Source: Enterococcus songbeiensis (GTDB lineage Bacteria; Bacillota; Bacilli; Lactobacillales; Enterococcaceae). Taken from it: 64,000 nt of DNA. Both the position numbers and the translations under genes were made by a program. Where the stretch lies: NCBI RefSeq assembly GCF_005405265.1, contig NZ_BJDS01000002.1, positions 62,001 to 126,000 of the forward strand, given 5' to 3'. The notes beneath the pieces are model-generated. The model saw only the letters and a list, made by a program, of their open reading frames with translations. It ran no database searches and was not told where the DNA came from. Below, in pieces: positions 44,007 through 52,937 of this stretch (position 1 is its first letter; the number at the start of each line of letters is the position of its first letter).

Positions 44007-44053
44007 AAAGGCTGTGACAAGATCTCCTTGTAGTGCGAGACTTGTCACAGTTC
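44007..44053 (-). terminator. Terminator of adhE
   Basis: On the minus strand AACTGTGACAAG pairs with CTTGTCACAG followed by CCTTTTTT, directly after the adhE stop. Confidence 0.85.
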
Positions 44054-44062
44054 CTTTACTAT

Positions 44063-46657
44063 TTATTTTGCGTAAGCATCAATGATGATTTGTTTTAGTT
44101 CTGAAATCAATGGTTCTTTTGGATTTGCTGTTGTACATTGATCTTCGTAAGCCAATTCAGCCATCCGGTCAACCGTTGCATCCAGCGTTTTCTTCGTTAC
44201 GCCTTGTGCTTCCAAGTTCATTTCAATACCGATTGATGTTCCCAACTCATAAACAGCATTTGCTAAAGCAGCAACTAATTCAGCAGTGGTATCGCCTTTT
44301 AGCCCTAAGAAGCGAGCAATATCTGCATAATCTGTGTCAGCGCGGAAATAGTCATATTTAGGGAACATAGCATGTTTTTGCGGATCTTTCGCATTGTAAC
44401 GGATAATGTGTGGTAAAAGAATCGCATTGGTCCGTCCATGAGGAATTCCGTATTCTCCGCCGATTTTGTGGGCGATTGAGTGACTGATTCCTAAGAAAGC
44501 ATTCGCAAAGGCCATTCCAGCCATGGTCGAAGCATTGTGCATTTTTTCCCGAGATTCCATATCAGGAGTCTTCACAGATTTTTCTAAATAATCAAAGACG
44601 ATCTTGATTGCTTGTAAACTCAACCCTCGTGTGTAATCAGATGCCATAACCGAAACATAAGATTCGATGGCATGCGTCAATACGTCCATCCCGGTATCTG
44701 CGGTAACAGAGGCAGGAACTGACATAACAAATTGCGGGTCAACGATGGCAACATCTGGTGTCAACGCGTAGTCAGCCAATGGGTATTTTACATGCGTTTC
44801 GCTATCGGTGATTACGGCAAATGGGGTTACTTCTGAACCTGTACCAGAAGTTGTTGGGATACAAACGAATTGTGTTTTTACTGCTTTGTCAATTTTGTAT
44901 GTCCGTTTCCGGATATCCAAGAATTTTTGTTTTGCGCCAAAGAATGAAGTATCTGGGTGTTCATAGAACATCCACATGCCTTTTGCTGCGTCCATTGCGG
45001 ACCCGCCGCCAAGAGCAATGATCGTATCTGGTTGGAAATCTACCATTGTTTTTGTTCCGGCATATACGGTATTTGTTGATGGGTTTGGTTCAACATCAGA
45101 GAATACTTCAATTTTCACGTCATTTTTACGACGAGCAAGTACTTCGCGAACGATATCGCAATAGCCGAATTGAACCATTCCAGGATCGCAGACAATCATT
45201 ACTCGTTCCACGTTTTCCATTTTTTCCAAGTACAATAAGGAATTTTTTTCAAAATAAATTTTTGACGGTAGTTTGAACCATTGCATATTATTTCTCCGTT
45301 TCGCAACTGTTTTTACATTAATTAAGTTCACAGCAGATACGTTTCGAGAAACTGAATTCTTTCCGTAAGAGCCGCAACCTAATGTCAGTGATGGAATCAT
45401 TTCATTGTAGATGTTTCCGATTCCGCCTTCTGCTGATGGGGTGTTTACTAAGATCCGGCAAGCTTTCATTCGTAAACCGAATTTTAGTTGCAGGTCTTCA
45501 TCTTCTGAATGGATCACCGCTGTATGTCCCAATCCGCCAAGATTCAACATTGCTTCGCATAGGTCTAACGCATGTGCCGTTGTATCAGCTTTCATCATCG
45601 CCAATACTGGAGAAAGTTTTTCACGAGATAATGGGTAATCTGCGCCCACACCTTCAAGTTCAGCAATCAATAATTTTGTCCCTTCCGGAACTTTGATTCC
45701 TGCTAATTTTGCGATATCGATAGCAGAATGACCAACGATTGCTGGATTTACTGCGTATTTTCCTTCGTTCATTACAGCATCTTCAAGTTTGCCTAATTCA
45801 CTTGGTTTAACAAAGTAAACTTGATGCGCTTGAAATTCAGCTTTTACTGCTGCATAGATTTCTTTATCCACGATCACTGCTTGTTCAGAAGCACAAATCA
45901 TGCCGTTATCAAACGTTTTTGAAACAATCAAATCGTTGACTGCTCGTTTGATTTTCGCTGTTTTTTCAATATAAGCTGGTACATTTCCTGGTCCAACGCC
46001 TAACGCTGGCTTTCCAGTTGAATAAGCTGATTTCACCATGCCGGCGCCCCCAGTTGCAAGAACGATGGCTACTCCCGGATGATTCATTAAAGATTGGGTT
46101 GCTTCAATCGATGGGTGTTCGATCCATTGGACACAATTTTCTGGTGCACCAGCGGCAATCGCTGCATCACGAACGATCCGTGCTGCTTCAGCAGAACATT
46201 TTTGTGCGCTTGGATGGAAAGCAAAGATAATTGGATTCCGTGTTTTCAAAGCGATCATTGTTTTAAAAATCGTTGTTGATGTTGGATTGGTTGTTGGTGT
46301 CACACCACAGACAACGCCGACTGGTTCTGCGATTTCGATCAGACCTTTTTGTTTATCTTCATTAATTACGCCAACCGTTTTGTCATGTTTGATAGAATTC
46401 CAGATATATTCTGAAGCATACATATTTTTGATTGCTTTGTCTTCGTAAATACCGCGACCGGTTTCTTCTACTGCCATTTTTGCAAGAGGCATATGTTTGT
46501 CTAAAGCTGCCATTGCCATTTCATGCACAATATGGTCTACTTTTTCTTGGTCAAATTCTTCCATTTCCTTCAATGCAATGTTTCCTTTTGCAGCAAGTTC
46601 GTCAATCATCGCTTGTACGTCAATTGTTTTAATTTCTTTATCTAATGTTTTAGCCAT
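44063..46657 (-). CDS. adhE: Bifunctional acetaldehyde-CoA/alcohol dehydrogenase
   Basis: An 864-residue fusion enzyme that turns acetyl-CoA into ethanol with two NADH, forming spirosomes in the cytoplasm. Residues 1-440 are the aldehyde dehydrogenase, with the catalytic Cys in NGMICASEQAVIV and GVGPGNVPAYIEKTA. Residues about 455-864 are the iron-dependent alcohol dehydrogenase, with the NAD site ALGGGSAMDAAKG and iron ligands in HAIESYVS, HSIAHKIGGEYGIPHGRTNA. Full length. The promoter is flanked by two Rex-like palindromes, so it should be derepressed at high NADH. Confidence 0.97.
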   Translation of the reverse strand: MAKTLDKEIKTIDVQAMIDELAAKGNIALKEMEEFDQEKVDHIVHEMAMAALDKHMPLAKMAVEETGRGIYEDKAIKNMYASEYIWNSIKHDKTVGVINEDKQKGLIEIAEPVGVVCGVTPTTNPTSTTIFKTMIALKTRNPIIFAFHPSAQKCSAEAARIVRDAAIAAGAPENCVQWIEHPSIEATQSLMNHPGVAIVLATGGAGMVKSAYSTGKPALGVGPGNVPAYIEKTAKIKRAVNDLIVSKTFDNGMICASEQAVIVDKEIYAAVKAEFQAHQVYFVKPSELGKLEDAVMNEGKYAVNPAIVGHSAIDIAKLAGIKVPEGTKLLIAELEGVGADYPLSREKLSPVLAMMKADTTAHALDLCEAMLNLGGLGHTAVIHSEDEDLQLKFGLRMKACRILVNTPSAEGGIGNIYNEMIPSLTLGCGSYGKNSVSRNVSAVNLINVKTVAKRRNNMQWFKLPSKIYFEKNSLLYLEKMENVERVMIVCDPGMVQFGYCDIVREVLARRKNDVKIEVFSDVEPNPSTNTVYAGTKTMVDFQPDTIIALGGGSAMDAAKGMWMFYEHPDTSFFGAKQKFLDIRKRTYKIDKAVKTQFVCIPTTSGTGSEVTPFAVITDSETHVKYPLADYALTPDVAIVDPQFVMSVPASVTADTGMDVLTHAIESYVSVMASDYTRGLSLQAIKIVFDYLEKSVKTPDMESREKMHNASTMAGMAFANAFLGISHSIAHKIGGEYGIPHGRTNAILLPHIIRYNAKDPQKHAMFPKYDYFRADTDYADIARFLGLKGDTTAELVAALANAVYELGTSIGIEMNLEAQGVTKKTLDATVDRMAELAYEDQCTTANPKEPLISELKQIIIDAYAK

Positions 46658-46688
46658 GGTCTTCCTCCCGATTTCTGGTTAAAATTCT

Positions 46689-46764
46689 TTGTTAACTATT
46701 TCACATACATGATATTACACTATTCCTTTTTGTTTGTAAAGAATTTTTGTGATTTTTTTCACAA
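46689..46764 (-). promoter_or_regulatory. adhE promoter with two Rex-like operators
   Basis: Promoter: TTTACA (46735-46740), 17 bases, TAATAT (46712-46717) on the minus strand. A perfect Rex consensus TTGTGA-N6-TCACAA lies at 46747-46764, just upstream of the -35. A second site, TTGTTA-N6-TCACAT (46689-46706, ten of twelve conserved bases), lies just downstream of the -10. Rex, the NADH-sensing repressor of fermentative genes, is the expected regulator. Confidence 0.85.
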
Positions 46765-46810
46765 CTTTTTTATTTCTTAGTTTTTTTCTACTTTTACCAG
46801 AAAGAAAACG

Positions 46811-46862
46811 GCTCAAAAAAAGGCATTGATTCTCAAACCGCTGAGGATCAATGCCTTTGTTC
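46811..46862 (-). terminator. Terminator of the tgt-yajC-comN unit
   Basis: On the minus strand AAAGGCATTGAT pairs with ATCAATGCCTTT across a CCTCAGCGGTTTGAG loop, followed by four further T, right after the ComN-like gene. Confidence 0.85.
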
Positions 46863-46864
46863 TA

Positions 46865-47131
46865 TCAAAATAAATCTGAAAAATCATCCAATGAGGATTG
46901 CTGCCGTGTTTGGGCTTGAATTTGCTGATAATCAAAAAAATCATTGGGCGTCGTTGCAAGCAACAACTGCTTTTTCTGAGGGAAGGTAACCGCCTGCTTC
47001 TTTTTCCAAAGATAGTTTTGGCAAAAAAGCAGCAATTCTTCTTTTGTTACCGACGAATACCCAGCCGCAGCAAATTCCCGCAATTTCTGTTTGCAGGCTG
47101 GATAAAAATAGATTTTTTCTAGTTGGTTCAT
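46865..47131 (-). CDS. ComN-like post-transcriptional regulator (PF13797 type)
   Basis: An 88-residue protein that starts at the ATG at 47131 with GGAG seven bases upstream; a longer in-frame extension lacks a site. The pattern LEKIYFYPACKQKLREFAAAGYSSVTKEELLLFCQNYLWKK (key parts FAAAGYSSVTKEEL and LLLFCQNYLWKK) resembles the ComN/post-transcriptional regulator family, which in Bacillus controls comE mRNA localisation and lies near yajC. The position 37 bases after yajC supports that. Target RNAs here are unknown. Confidence 0.75.
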   Translation of the reverse strand: MNQLEKIYFYPACKQKLREFAAAGYSSVTKEELLLFCQNYLWKKKQAVTFPQKKQLLLATTPNDFFDYQQIQAQTRQQSSLDDFSDLF

Positions 47132-47168
47132 TTTTTTCTCCAAAAAAAGAAAAATCCCGCAATGGGGA

Positions 47169-47534
47169 TTATTCTTTAGGTTCTTCAGTTGATTCAGCAT
47201 CTGTTGGGCCAACTTGCGGTGCATCCGCAGGTTTTTCTGTTTCTGTCGTTTCTGCTGTATCTACAGTTGGTTGACCAGGAGTAATCGTACGGATTGCTTG
47301 ACGATCAAATTCTAGATAAATTCCTTCACAGTCAAGAGTTACTGTTTTTTCTGCTTCATTGATTTCTGAAATCACACCGTGTAAACCGCCGATCGTTACT
47401 GCGCGATCACCAGGTTTCATAGCATTCAGCGTATTTTGACGTTCTTGTTGTTGTTTTTTAGATGATCGAGACATCATCCACCACGCACCCAAAAGGACAA
47501 CAAACATGATAATTGTAAAAAATGGAGAACTCAT
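47169..47534 (-). CDS. yajC: Preprotein translocase subunit YajC
   Basis: A 121-residue membrane protein with one N-terminal span (FFTIIMFVVLLGAWWMM), a basic segment SSKKQQQERQNTLNAM and the conserved KPGDRAVTIGGLHGVISEI domain. A long, acidic Thr/Glu/Pro-rich tail (from about residue 88) extends beyond the usual 85-110 residues. It associates with SecDF in protein export. The ATG at 47534 has AGGTG six bases upstream; a GTG nine bases earlier is unlikely. Between tgt and the ComN-like gene, as in many Firmicutes. Confidence 0.92.
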   Translation of the reverse strand: MSSPFFTIIMFVVLLGAWWMMSRSSKKQQQERQNTLNAMKPGDRAVTIGGLHGVISEINEAEKTVTLDCEGIYLEFDRQAIRTITPGQPTVDTAETTETEKPADAPQVGPTDAESTEEPKE

Positions 47535-47616
47535 TCTTTTCACCTCGTTTTAAATTCATTCACAAGAAATACTTTATCAGAATCCTATTGATTTAACTAG
47601 CACTTTCCCAAAAATA

Positions 47617-48759
<1,143 letters not shown>

Positions 48760-48800
48760 TCATTTCCCTACTTTCTTCACTAAATTAACGAGCTTTATAC

Positions 48801-48829
48801 ATAATAAAGGCTAGTCGCCTTTTTTGCAA
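48801..48829 (-). promoter_or_regulatory. Promoter of tgt-yajC-comN
   Basis: Minus strand: TTGCAA (48824-48829), 17 bases, TATTAT (48801-48806), about 40 bases before the tgt start. The -35 lies 22 bases from the -35 of the divergent RNA promoter. Confidence 0.8.
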
Positions 48830-48851
48830 TCGGTAATCCGAGAGTTTAAAC

Positions 48852-48880
48852 TTGAAAGCGTTTCATTTCCGTGCTATACT
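48852..48880 (+). promoter_or_regulatory. Strong extended -10 promoter of an RNA gene, with cre-like palindrome
   Basis: TTGAAA (48852-48857), 17 bases, TATACT (48875-48880) preceded by TGC, an extended -10. The palindrome TGAAAGCGTTTCA (48853-48865) overlaps the -35 and spacer; it resembles a catabolite response element with a centre one base short. CcpA repression is inferred, not shown. Confidence 0.8.
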
Positions 48881-48886
48881 TTGTTT

Positions 48887-49240
48887 GTAAGGAAGGAAGC
48901 TTATTTGTTGGAAAGGTACTCTCGAAAAAGTTTTAAGAAGAATAAACAAGTAAAAGATGTTAGACGTACAAAATTCACCTAGATTTATATGTGTGAAGTA
49001 AGACGAATAGTGAATGCGTATCAACTGGTTGAGAAACAATCAACAAGAGAAGTAATGAGTATACGTAACGAACAAGGAAATACGACTTAAAAGACTCACA
49101 TGTTTTAGCGTAGAAATGTAGCGAAGACAAAGTTTTTTGTTTATAAGAGAATTGCTTTACATGTATAAACAGCAAACCCTTTTCAGCAAATCCCTTCCAT
49201 AAGATAGAAAGACGAGGCCCTCGAGAGCCTCGTCTTATTT
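48887..49240 (+). ncRNA. Candidate structured RNA of about 350 nt, family not recognised
   Basis: The gap between tgt and queA contains a complete transcription unit on the plus strand: an extended -10 promoter at 48852-48880 and a strong terminator at 49206-49240. No gene of normal size lies between. The RNA has several pairing segments: GTTTATA (49139-49145) with TATAAAC (49164-49170), GCGTAT with ATACGT enclosing a GTTGA/TCAAC hairpin (about 49015-49070), and a longer-range pairing near TATGTGTGA and TCACAT that would enclose them. It lacks the hallmarks of tmRNA, RNase P, 6S, SRP RNA or T-boxes. A 25-codon ORF opens at its 5' end. Confidence 0.65.
48905..48982 (+). CDS. Possible 25-residue basic peptide in the 5' end of the RNA
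   Basis: A TTG at 48905 is preceded eight bases upstream by GGAAGG and opens 25 codons ending in TAG. The peptide would have ten Lys/Arg and only two acidic residues (it contains RKSFKKNKQVKDVRR). A second TTG follows at once. Such short basic peptides can be leader peptides or ribosome-active products, but chance cannot be excluded; there is no homology I can name. The predicted start of the RNA (about 48887) leaves the ribosome-binding site at the very 5' end. Confidence 0.35.
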   Translation: MLERYSRKSFKKNKQVKDVRRTKFT

Positions 49241-49241
49241 T
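49206..49241. terminator. Bidirectional terminator between the RNA gene and queA
   Basis: AAGACGAGGC pairs with GCCTCGTCTT around a CCTCGAGA loop and is followed by ATTTTTATTT on the plus strand; the minus strand has TTTCTATCTT. It ends the RNA and the convergent queA transcript. Confidence 0.92.
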
Positions 49242-50272
49242 TATTTCACAAACATGGCATCGCCAAAGCTAAAGAAACGGTAGCGTTCCTCGATTGCATG
49301 CTGATAGGCAGCCAAAGTTCTTTCTCGACCGGCAAAGGCACTTACCAACATAACCAGCGTTGATTTTGGTAAGTGAAAATTCGTTGAAAAAGCTTGAACA
49401 ACTTTAAATTCATAGCCGGGAGTAATGAATATATCCGTCCAACCGCTGTCAGCTTTAATTTCTCCATCAAATTTTGTTCCAATAGTTTCTAATGTTCGAA
49501 TCGAGGTGGTTCCCACCGCAACAATCCGTCCGCCCTTTTGACGAACCTTGTTCAAAGCAGCAGCAGCTTCTTCTGTCAAGCGATAAAATTCGCTGTGCAT
49601 GTGGTGTTCTTCGATATTATCCACGCTTACTGGACGAAATGTGCCCAAACCAACATGCAGCGTCAAATACACCAGTTCAATTCCTTTTGCCTGAATTTCT
49701 GCCAATAATTCTTTCGTAAAATGCAAGCCAGCTGTTGGTGCAGCAGCAGAACCATTTTCCTTGGCGTACACGGTTTGGTAACGATCCGGGTCTTCCAAAC
49801 GTTCTTTGATATAAGGTGGCAGAGGCATTTCTCCCAACGATTCTAAAATTTCCAAGAAAATTCCTTCGTAGTTAAAGGTAATAATCCGTCCGCCATGTTC
49901 CAGTTCTTCTTCGACAACAGCTTTCAAACGACCATCACCAAAAACGATCTCTGTACCGACTTTTGCTCGTTTTGCTGGTTTAATCAACGTTTCCCACGTA
50001 TCTCCATGGGTGTTCGTCAGCAGCAAGACTTCCAAATGTCCGCCGGTATCTGGTTTTTCCCCATACAAACGTGCAGGCAAGACCCGTGTGTCGTTCATCA
50101 CTAAGGCATCGCCGGGATGCAGTTCATTGATAATGTCATGAAAATGGTTGTCCTGCATTTCTCCTGTCTTAGAATCTAAAACCAACAGACGAGAACTGGC
50201 ACGATCTTTTAACGGTGTTTGGGCGATTAGTTCTTCTGGTAAATCAAAATCAAAATCTTCCGTAGTTAACAT
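49241..50272 (-). CDS. queA: S-adenosylmethionine:tRNA ribosyltransferase-isomerase
   Basis: A 343-residue enzyme that moves and rearranges the ribose of SAM onto preQ1 in tRNA, making epoxyqueuosine. Features: [19 protein letters not shown] at the start, [42 protein letters not shown] and the C-terminal FGDAMFVK. The ATG at 50272 follows AAAAGAG; upstream in-frame extension has no site. It works after Tgt. In many related genomes queA directly precedes tgt; here the two are parted by the RNA gene. Confidence 0.96.
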   Translation of the reverse strand: MLTTEDFDFDLPEELIAQTPLKDRASSRLLVLDSKTGEMQDNHFHDIINELHPGDALVMNDTRVLPARLYGEKPDTGGHLEVLLLTNTHGDTWETLIKPAKRAKVGTEIVFGDGRLKAVVEEELEHGGRIITFNYEGIFLEILESLGEMPLPPYIKERLEDPDRYQTVYAKENGSAAAPTAGLHFTKELLAEIQAKGIELVYLTLHVGLGTFRPVSVDNIEEHHMHSEFYRLTEEAAAALNKVRQKGGRIVAVGTTSIRTLETIGTKFDGEIKADSGWTDIFITPGYEFKVVQAFSTNFHLPKSTLVMLVSAFAGRERTLAAYQHAIEERYRFFSFGDAMFVK

Positions 50273-50349
50273 TCTTTTCACTCTTTTCAGGTTTTGTCTT
50301 TGCCATTCTACCATTTTTTGAAAAGATTTTCGACCCGCAGACAAGTTGC

Positions 50350-50391
50350 TTGCTTCCTTTAGGCATTCTTATTATACTTACAATAAGTAAG
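50350..50391 (+). promoter_or_regulatory. Promoter of the VOC dioxygenase gene with operator-like dyad
   Basis: TTGCTT (50350-50355), 17 bases, TATACT (50373-50378), with the dyad CTTAC-AATAA-GTAAG (50377-50391) overlapping the -10 and start site, then AGGAGG and the ATG at 50415. A repressor site is inferred. Confidence 0.6.
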
Positions 50392-50414
50392 CTATTAATT
50401 AGGAGGGATCCCTT

Positions 50415-51302
50415 ATGCCACCACTTCATCATATTTCATTATTAACTAAAAATAGCAAAGACAACGTTGCCTTTTACACGAAACTACTTGGCATGCGTTT
50501 TGTAAAAAACACGGTTAATCAAGACAACCATCGAATGCTCCACTACTACTATGGCGATTACCAAGGCGCACCGGGATCAGTCGTTACTTTTTTTGTCGTT
50601 CCCCATTTAGGCAATCGTTACGACAAGGATCATTTTATTGCAACCATCGGTTTAAAAATCCCCCGCGGAAGTATCAGCTACTGGGAACAACGGCTACAAG
50701 CCCAAGAGATTGCCTTCACCCGCAAAGGAAAAGAATTATTTTTTGCTGATAACGACGGAGTGGACTTAATTTTGGAGGAAGTAGATCAAGCACCCTTAGC
50801 CAAGGAACATGTCGTCCAAAACGAAATTCCTGAAAACTATCAAATTTTAGGGTTGCGCTCCACTGAGATTCATGTAAGCGATCCGGCAAAAACCAGTGAA
50901 TTTTTCGAAAAATTATTAGGCTGGCAAACAAAAAAACAACAAATTTCCTTTAATGAAACAGATTTTATCCGCATTTTACCAAATGAAACAACAGACATGA
51001 GTCATATGGGTCGCGGCAGTGTCGATCATATCGCCTTTGCAGTAGAAAATGACGAGGCTTTGGATGCCTTACACGAACGGGCAAAGGAACAGGGGTGGAC
51101 TATCGAAAAAATCGTTTCCCGCGGCTATTTTAAGAGTCTTTATATTCGCGAACCCGGCGGCAATCGAATGGAATTTGCCACATTAGCTCCCGGATTTACG
51201 ATTGATGAACCTTTAGAAACATTGGGAGAAAGTTTCGCTTTACCACCGTTTCTTGCTGAACAACGAGCAGAAATCGAAGCCAACATTTATCCGGAAGACT
51301 AG
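50415..51302 (+). CDS. Ring-cleaving dioxygenase of the VOC superfamily (MhqO-like)
   Basis: A 295-residue protein with two vicinal-oxygen-chelate domains: PPLHHISLLTKNSKDNVAFYTKLLGMRFVKNTVNQD (key part HHISLLTKN and GMRFVKNTVNQD) and, in the second half, LRSTEIHVSDPAKTSEFFEKLLGW and GSVDHIAFAVENDEALDAL. The metal ligands His, His and Glu are seen in HHIS, DHIAFAV and GNRMEFAT. These enzymes in Bacillus (MhqO, MhqA) act on hydroquinones and other quinone stress. An operator-like dyad overlaps its promoter. Ends at a strong terminator convergent with the DAHP synthase gene. Confidence 0.85.
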   Translation: MPPLHHISLLTKNSKDNVAFYTKLLGMRFVKNTVNQDNHRMLHYYYGDYQGAPGSVVTFFVVPHLGNRYDKDHFIATIGLKIPRGSISYWEQRLQAQEIAFTRKGKELFFADNDGVDLILEEVDQAPLAKEHVVQNEIPENYQILGLRSTEIHVSDPAKTSEFFEKLLGWQTKKQQISFNETDFIRILPNETTDMSHMGRGSVDHIAFAVENDEALDALHERAKEQGWTIEKIVSRGYFKSLYIREPGGNRMEFATLAPGFTIDEPLETLGESFALPPFLAEQRAEIEANIYPED

Positions 51303-51330
51303 CATTCTTCCAGCCCTAAGTAAAAATAAA

Positions 51331-51386
51331 AATCCGAATGATCCCGCTCGTCACACTGTACGAAAAACGATCATTCGGATTTTTTT
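51331..51386. terminator. Bidirectional terminator between the dioxygenase and DAHP synthase genes
   Basis: AAAATCCGAATGATC pairs with GATCATTCGGATTTTT around a loop of about 25 bases, with T runs on the plus strand. Confidence 0.85.
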
Positions 51387-51407
51387 GCTAGTTAGACTTC
51401 ATCAATT

Positions 51408-52436
51408 TTATGCGTGTGCTGCGATATAGCGGACAAGTTCTTCTGTTTTTTTCCATCCCAAGCAAGGATCGGTAATGGATTGACCAAAAACTGTGCCATC
51501 TGGTTCTTGACGTCCATCTTCCAAATAACTTTCAATCATGAAGCCGCGAACCATTTTTTTGATATCTTCATTGTAGGTACGATTCGTCAATGTTTCTTTT
51601 ACGATCCGAATTTGTTCTTCATACTGTTTGCCGGAGTTATCATGGTTGGTATCCACTACGACAAATGGATTTTGGTAGCTTCCTGCGTTATATGCTTGAA
51701 CGGTTTTCAACAGATCTTCGTAATGATAGTTTGGGATGTTTTCTCCGTGTTCATTAAGTCCTCCACGTAAAACCACGTGCGCTAAAGGATTAGAACTTGA
51801 TTCCACTTCTGCCCCATTGTAGATGAACTCTTGCTTTTGTTGTGCTGCATGCAAGGAATTGAAAAGCACCTTCAAATTGCCGCTGGTAGGATTTTTCATT
51901 CCGGTGGGTTGATCGATTCCGCTGGCAACAAAACGGTGTTGTTGGTCCTCCACCGAACGGGCTCCAACAGCAATGTAACTAATTAAATCTTCCACAAACT
52001 CCAAATTTTCCGGATAAAGCATTTCATCGGCAGTAGTCAAACCTGTTTCTGTAATGACCCGTTTATGCAATTTTCGAACAGCGATGATTCCGCTGACGAG
52101 ATTGACTTCCCCGGTTGGGCTTGGTTGGTGCAACAGTCCTTTATACCCATCGCCGTTGGTCCGAGGTTTATTGGTGTACACTCGTGGTACCATGAAAATT
52201 TTGTCTTTTACTTCTTCCTGTAATTTTGCCAAACGTCGCACATATTCCATCACTGCTTCTTCATCATGGGCAGAACAAGGACCGATAATTAATAAAATTC
52301 GTTGATCTTTTCCTTCGATGATTCCTTTTAGTTCTTCATCCCGTGCTGCTTTTTTCGCCGCTACTTCATCGGATAATTTTCCAATTGATTTGACACTTTC
52401 CATATTGATTCGTTTGCTTAATGCGTTGAAACTCAT
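51408..52436 (-). CDS. 3-deoxy-7-phosphoheptulonate synthase (AroG/AroF type I)
   Basis: A 342-residue enzyme making DAHP from phosphoenolpyruvate and erythrose 4-phosphate, the first step of aromatic amino-acid synthesis. Landmarks: LLIIGPCSAHDEEAVMEYVRRL, VPRVYTNKPRTNGDGYKGLLHQP (key part KPRTNGDGYKG), GARSVEDQQHRFVASG, VLRGG and TNHDNSGK, GFMIESYLEDGRQ. The ATG at 52436 has GAGGAGTGGAG before it; upstream frames have no site. A T-box leader with a Phe-like specifier precedes it, so it should rise when aromatic tRNAs are uncharged. Confidence 0.93.
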   Translation of the reverse strand: MSFNALSKRINMESVKSIGKLSDEVAAKKAARDEELKGIIEGKDQRILLIIGPCSAHDEEAVMEYVRRLAKLQEEVKDKIFMVPRVYTNKPRTNGDGYKGLLHQPSPTGEVNLVSGIIAVRKLHKRVITETGLTTADEMLYPENLEFVEDLISYIAVGARSVEDQQHRFVASGIDQPTGMKNPTSGNLKVLFNSLHAAQQKQEFIYNGAEVESSSNPLAHVVLRGGLNEHGENIPNYHYEDLLKTVQAYNAGSYQNPFVVVDTNHDNSGKQYEEQIRIVKETLTNRTYNEDIKKMVRGFMIESYLEDGRQEPDGTVFGQSITDPCLGWKKTEELVRYIAAHA

Positions 52437-52606
52437 TTTTCTCCACTCCTCTTTTTTAAGTGTTTCATTTTTTGATCGTCTCTTTTCTTTCACCAAAAGA
52501 TTTAAACCAATGAAACTATCCCTTCAAAAACATTTTTTTCAGTCAGATAATAAGTATTCGTTTTGTCAGAAACTTATGAATCACCGTCAGGAATTGCGAA
52601 AAGCAA

Positions 52607-52892
52607 TAAAAAAAGCCCCGTCTTTTCCAAATCAAATTGGAAAGGACGGAGCCTGAAAGACTCGTGTTACCACCTTTTTTTGTCGATTGCTCACACAATC
52701 CACCTTAACAGGTACATTCATAATACCCTGGCATTATAACGAACGCTCACCATCCGTCGCAGCCTACTCCATTCGGTGCGAAGTTCAAAGAGGAATTCGA
52801 TTATTAGATGAATGCGCCTCTCATCAACCGGCAGCTTTCTGAATTCATGGGATAATCTACTACTTCTTATCATTACTTTTATCACTATTGTT
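52607..52892 (-). promoter_or_regulatory. T-box leader of the DAHP synthase gene, probable Phe (UUC) specifier
   Basis: On the minus strand the T-box core GGTGGTAACACG is at 52663-52674. It is followed by a terminator (GGCTCCGTCCTTTCCAATTTG pairs with CAAATTGGAAAAGACGGGGC-like sequence at 52614-52653) with seven T. Stem I shows AGAAAGCTGCCGGTTGATGAGAGGCGC; in GAACTTCGCACC the TTC at 52780-52782 sits where the specifier codon is expected, reading Phe. The codon call is by eye; no alternative Tyr or Trp codon was seen in this position. Read-through leaves a further 177-base leader before the gene. Confidence 0.82.
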
Positions 52893-52898
52893 TTGAAT

Positions 52899-52927
52899 AT
52901 TCTAATTACTTTTTCTGAAAATGTCAA
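52899..52927 (-). promoter_or_regulatory. Promoter of the DAHP synthase T-box transcript
   Basis: A perfect TTGACA (52922-52927), 17 bases, TAGAAT (52899-52904) on the minus strand, 11 bases past the end of the NlpC/P60 gene. Confidence 0.85.
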
Positions 52928-52937
52928 GAGTCTTTTT

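Noticed and set aside
48887-49240. tmRNA, RNase P RNA or 6S RNA
   Set aside because: Length would fit tmRNA or RNase P, but the conserved ends, the tRNA-like domain and the P4 core of RNase P are absent.
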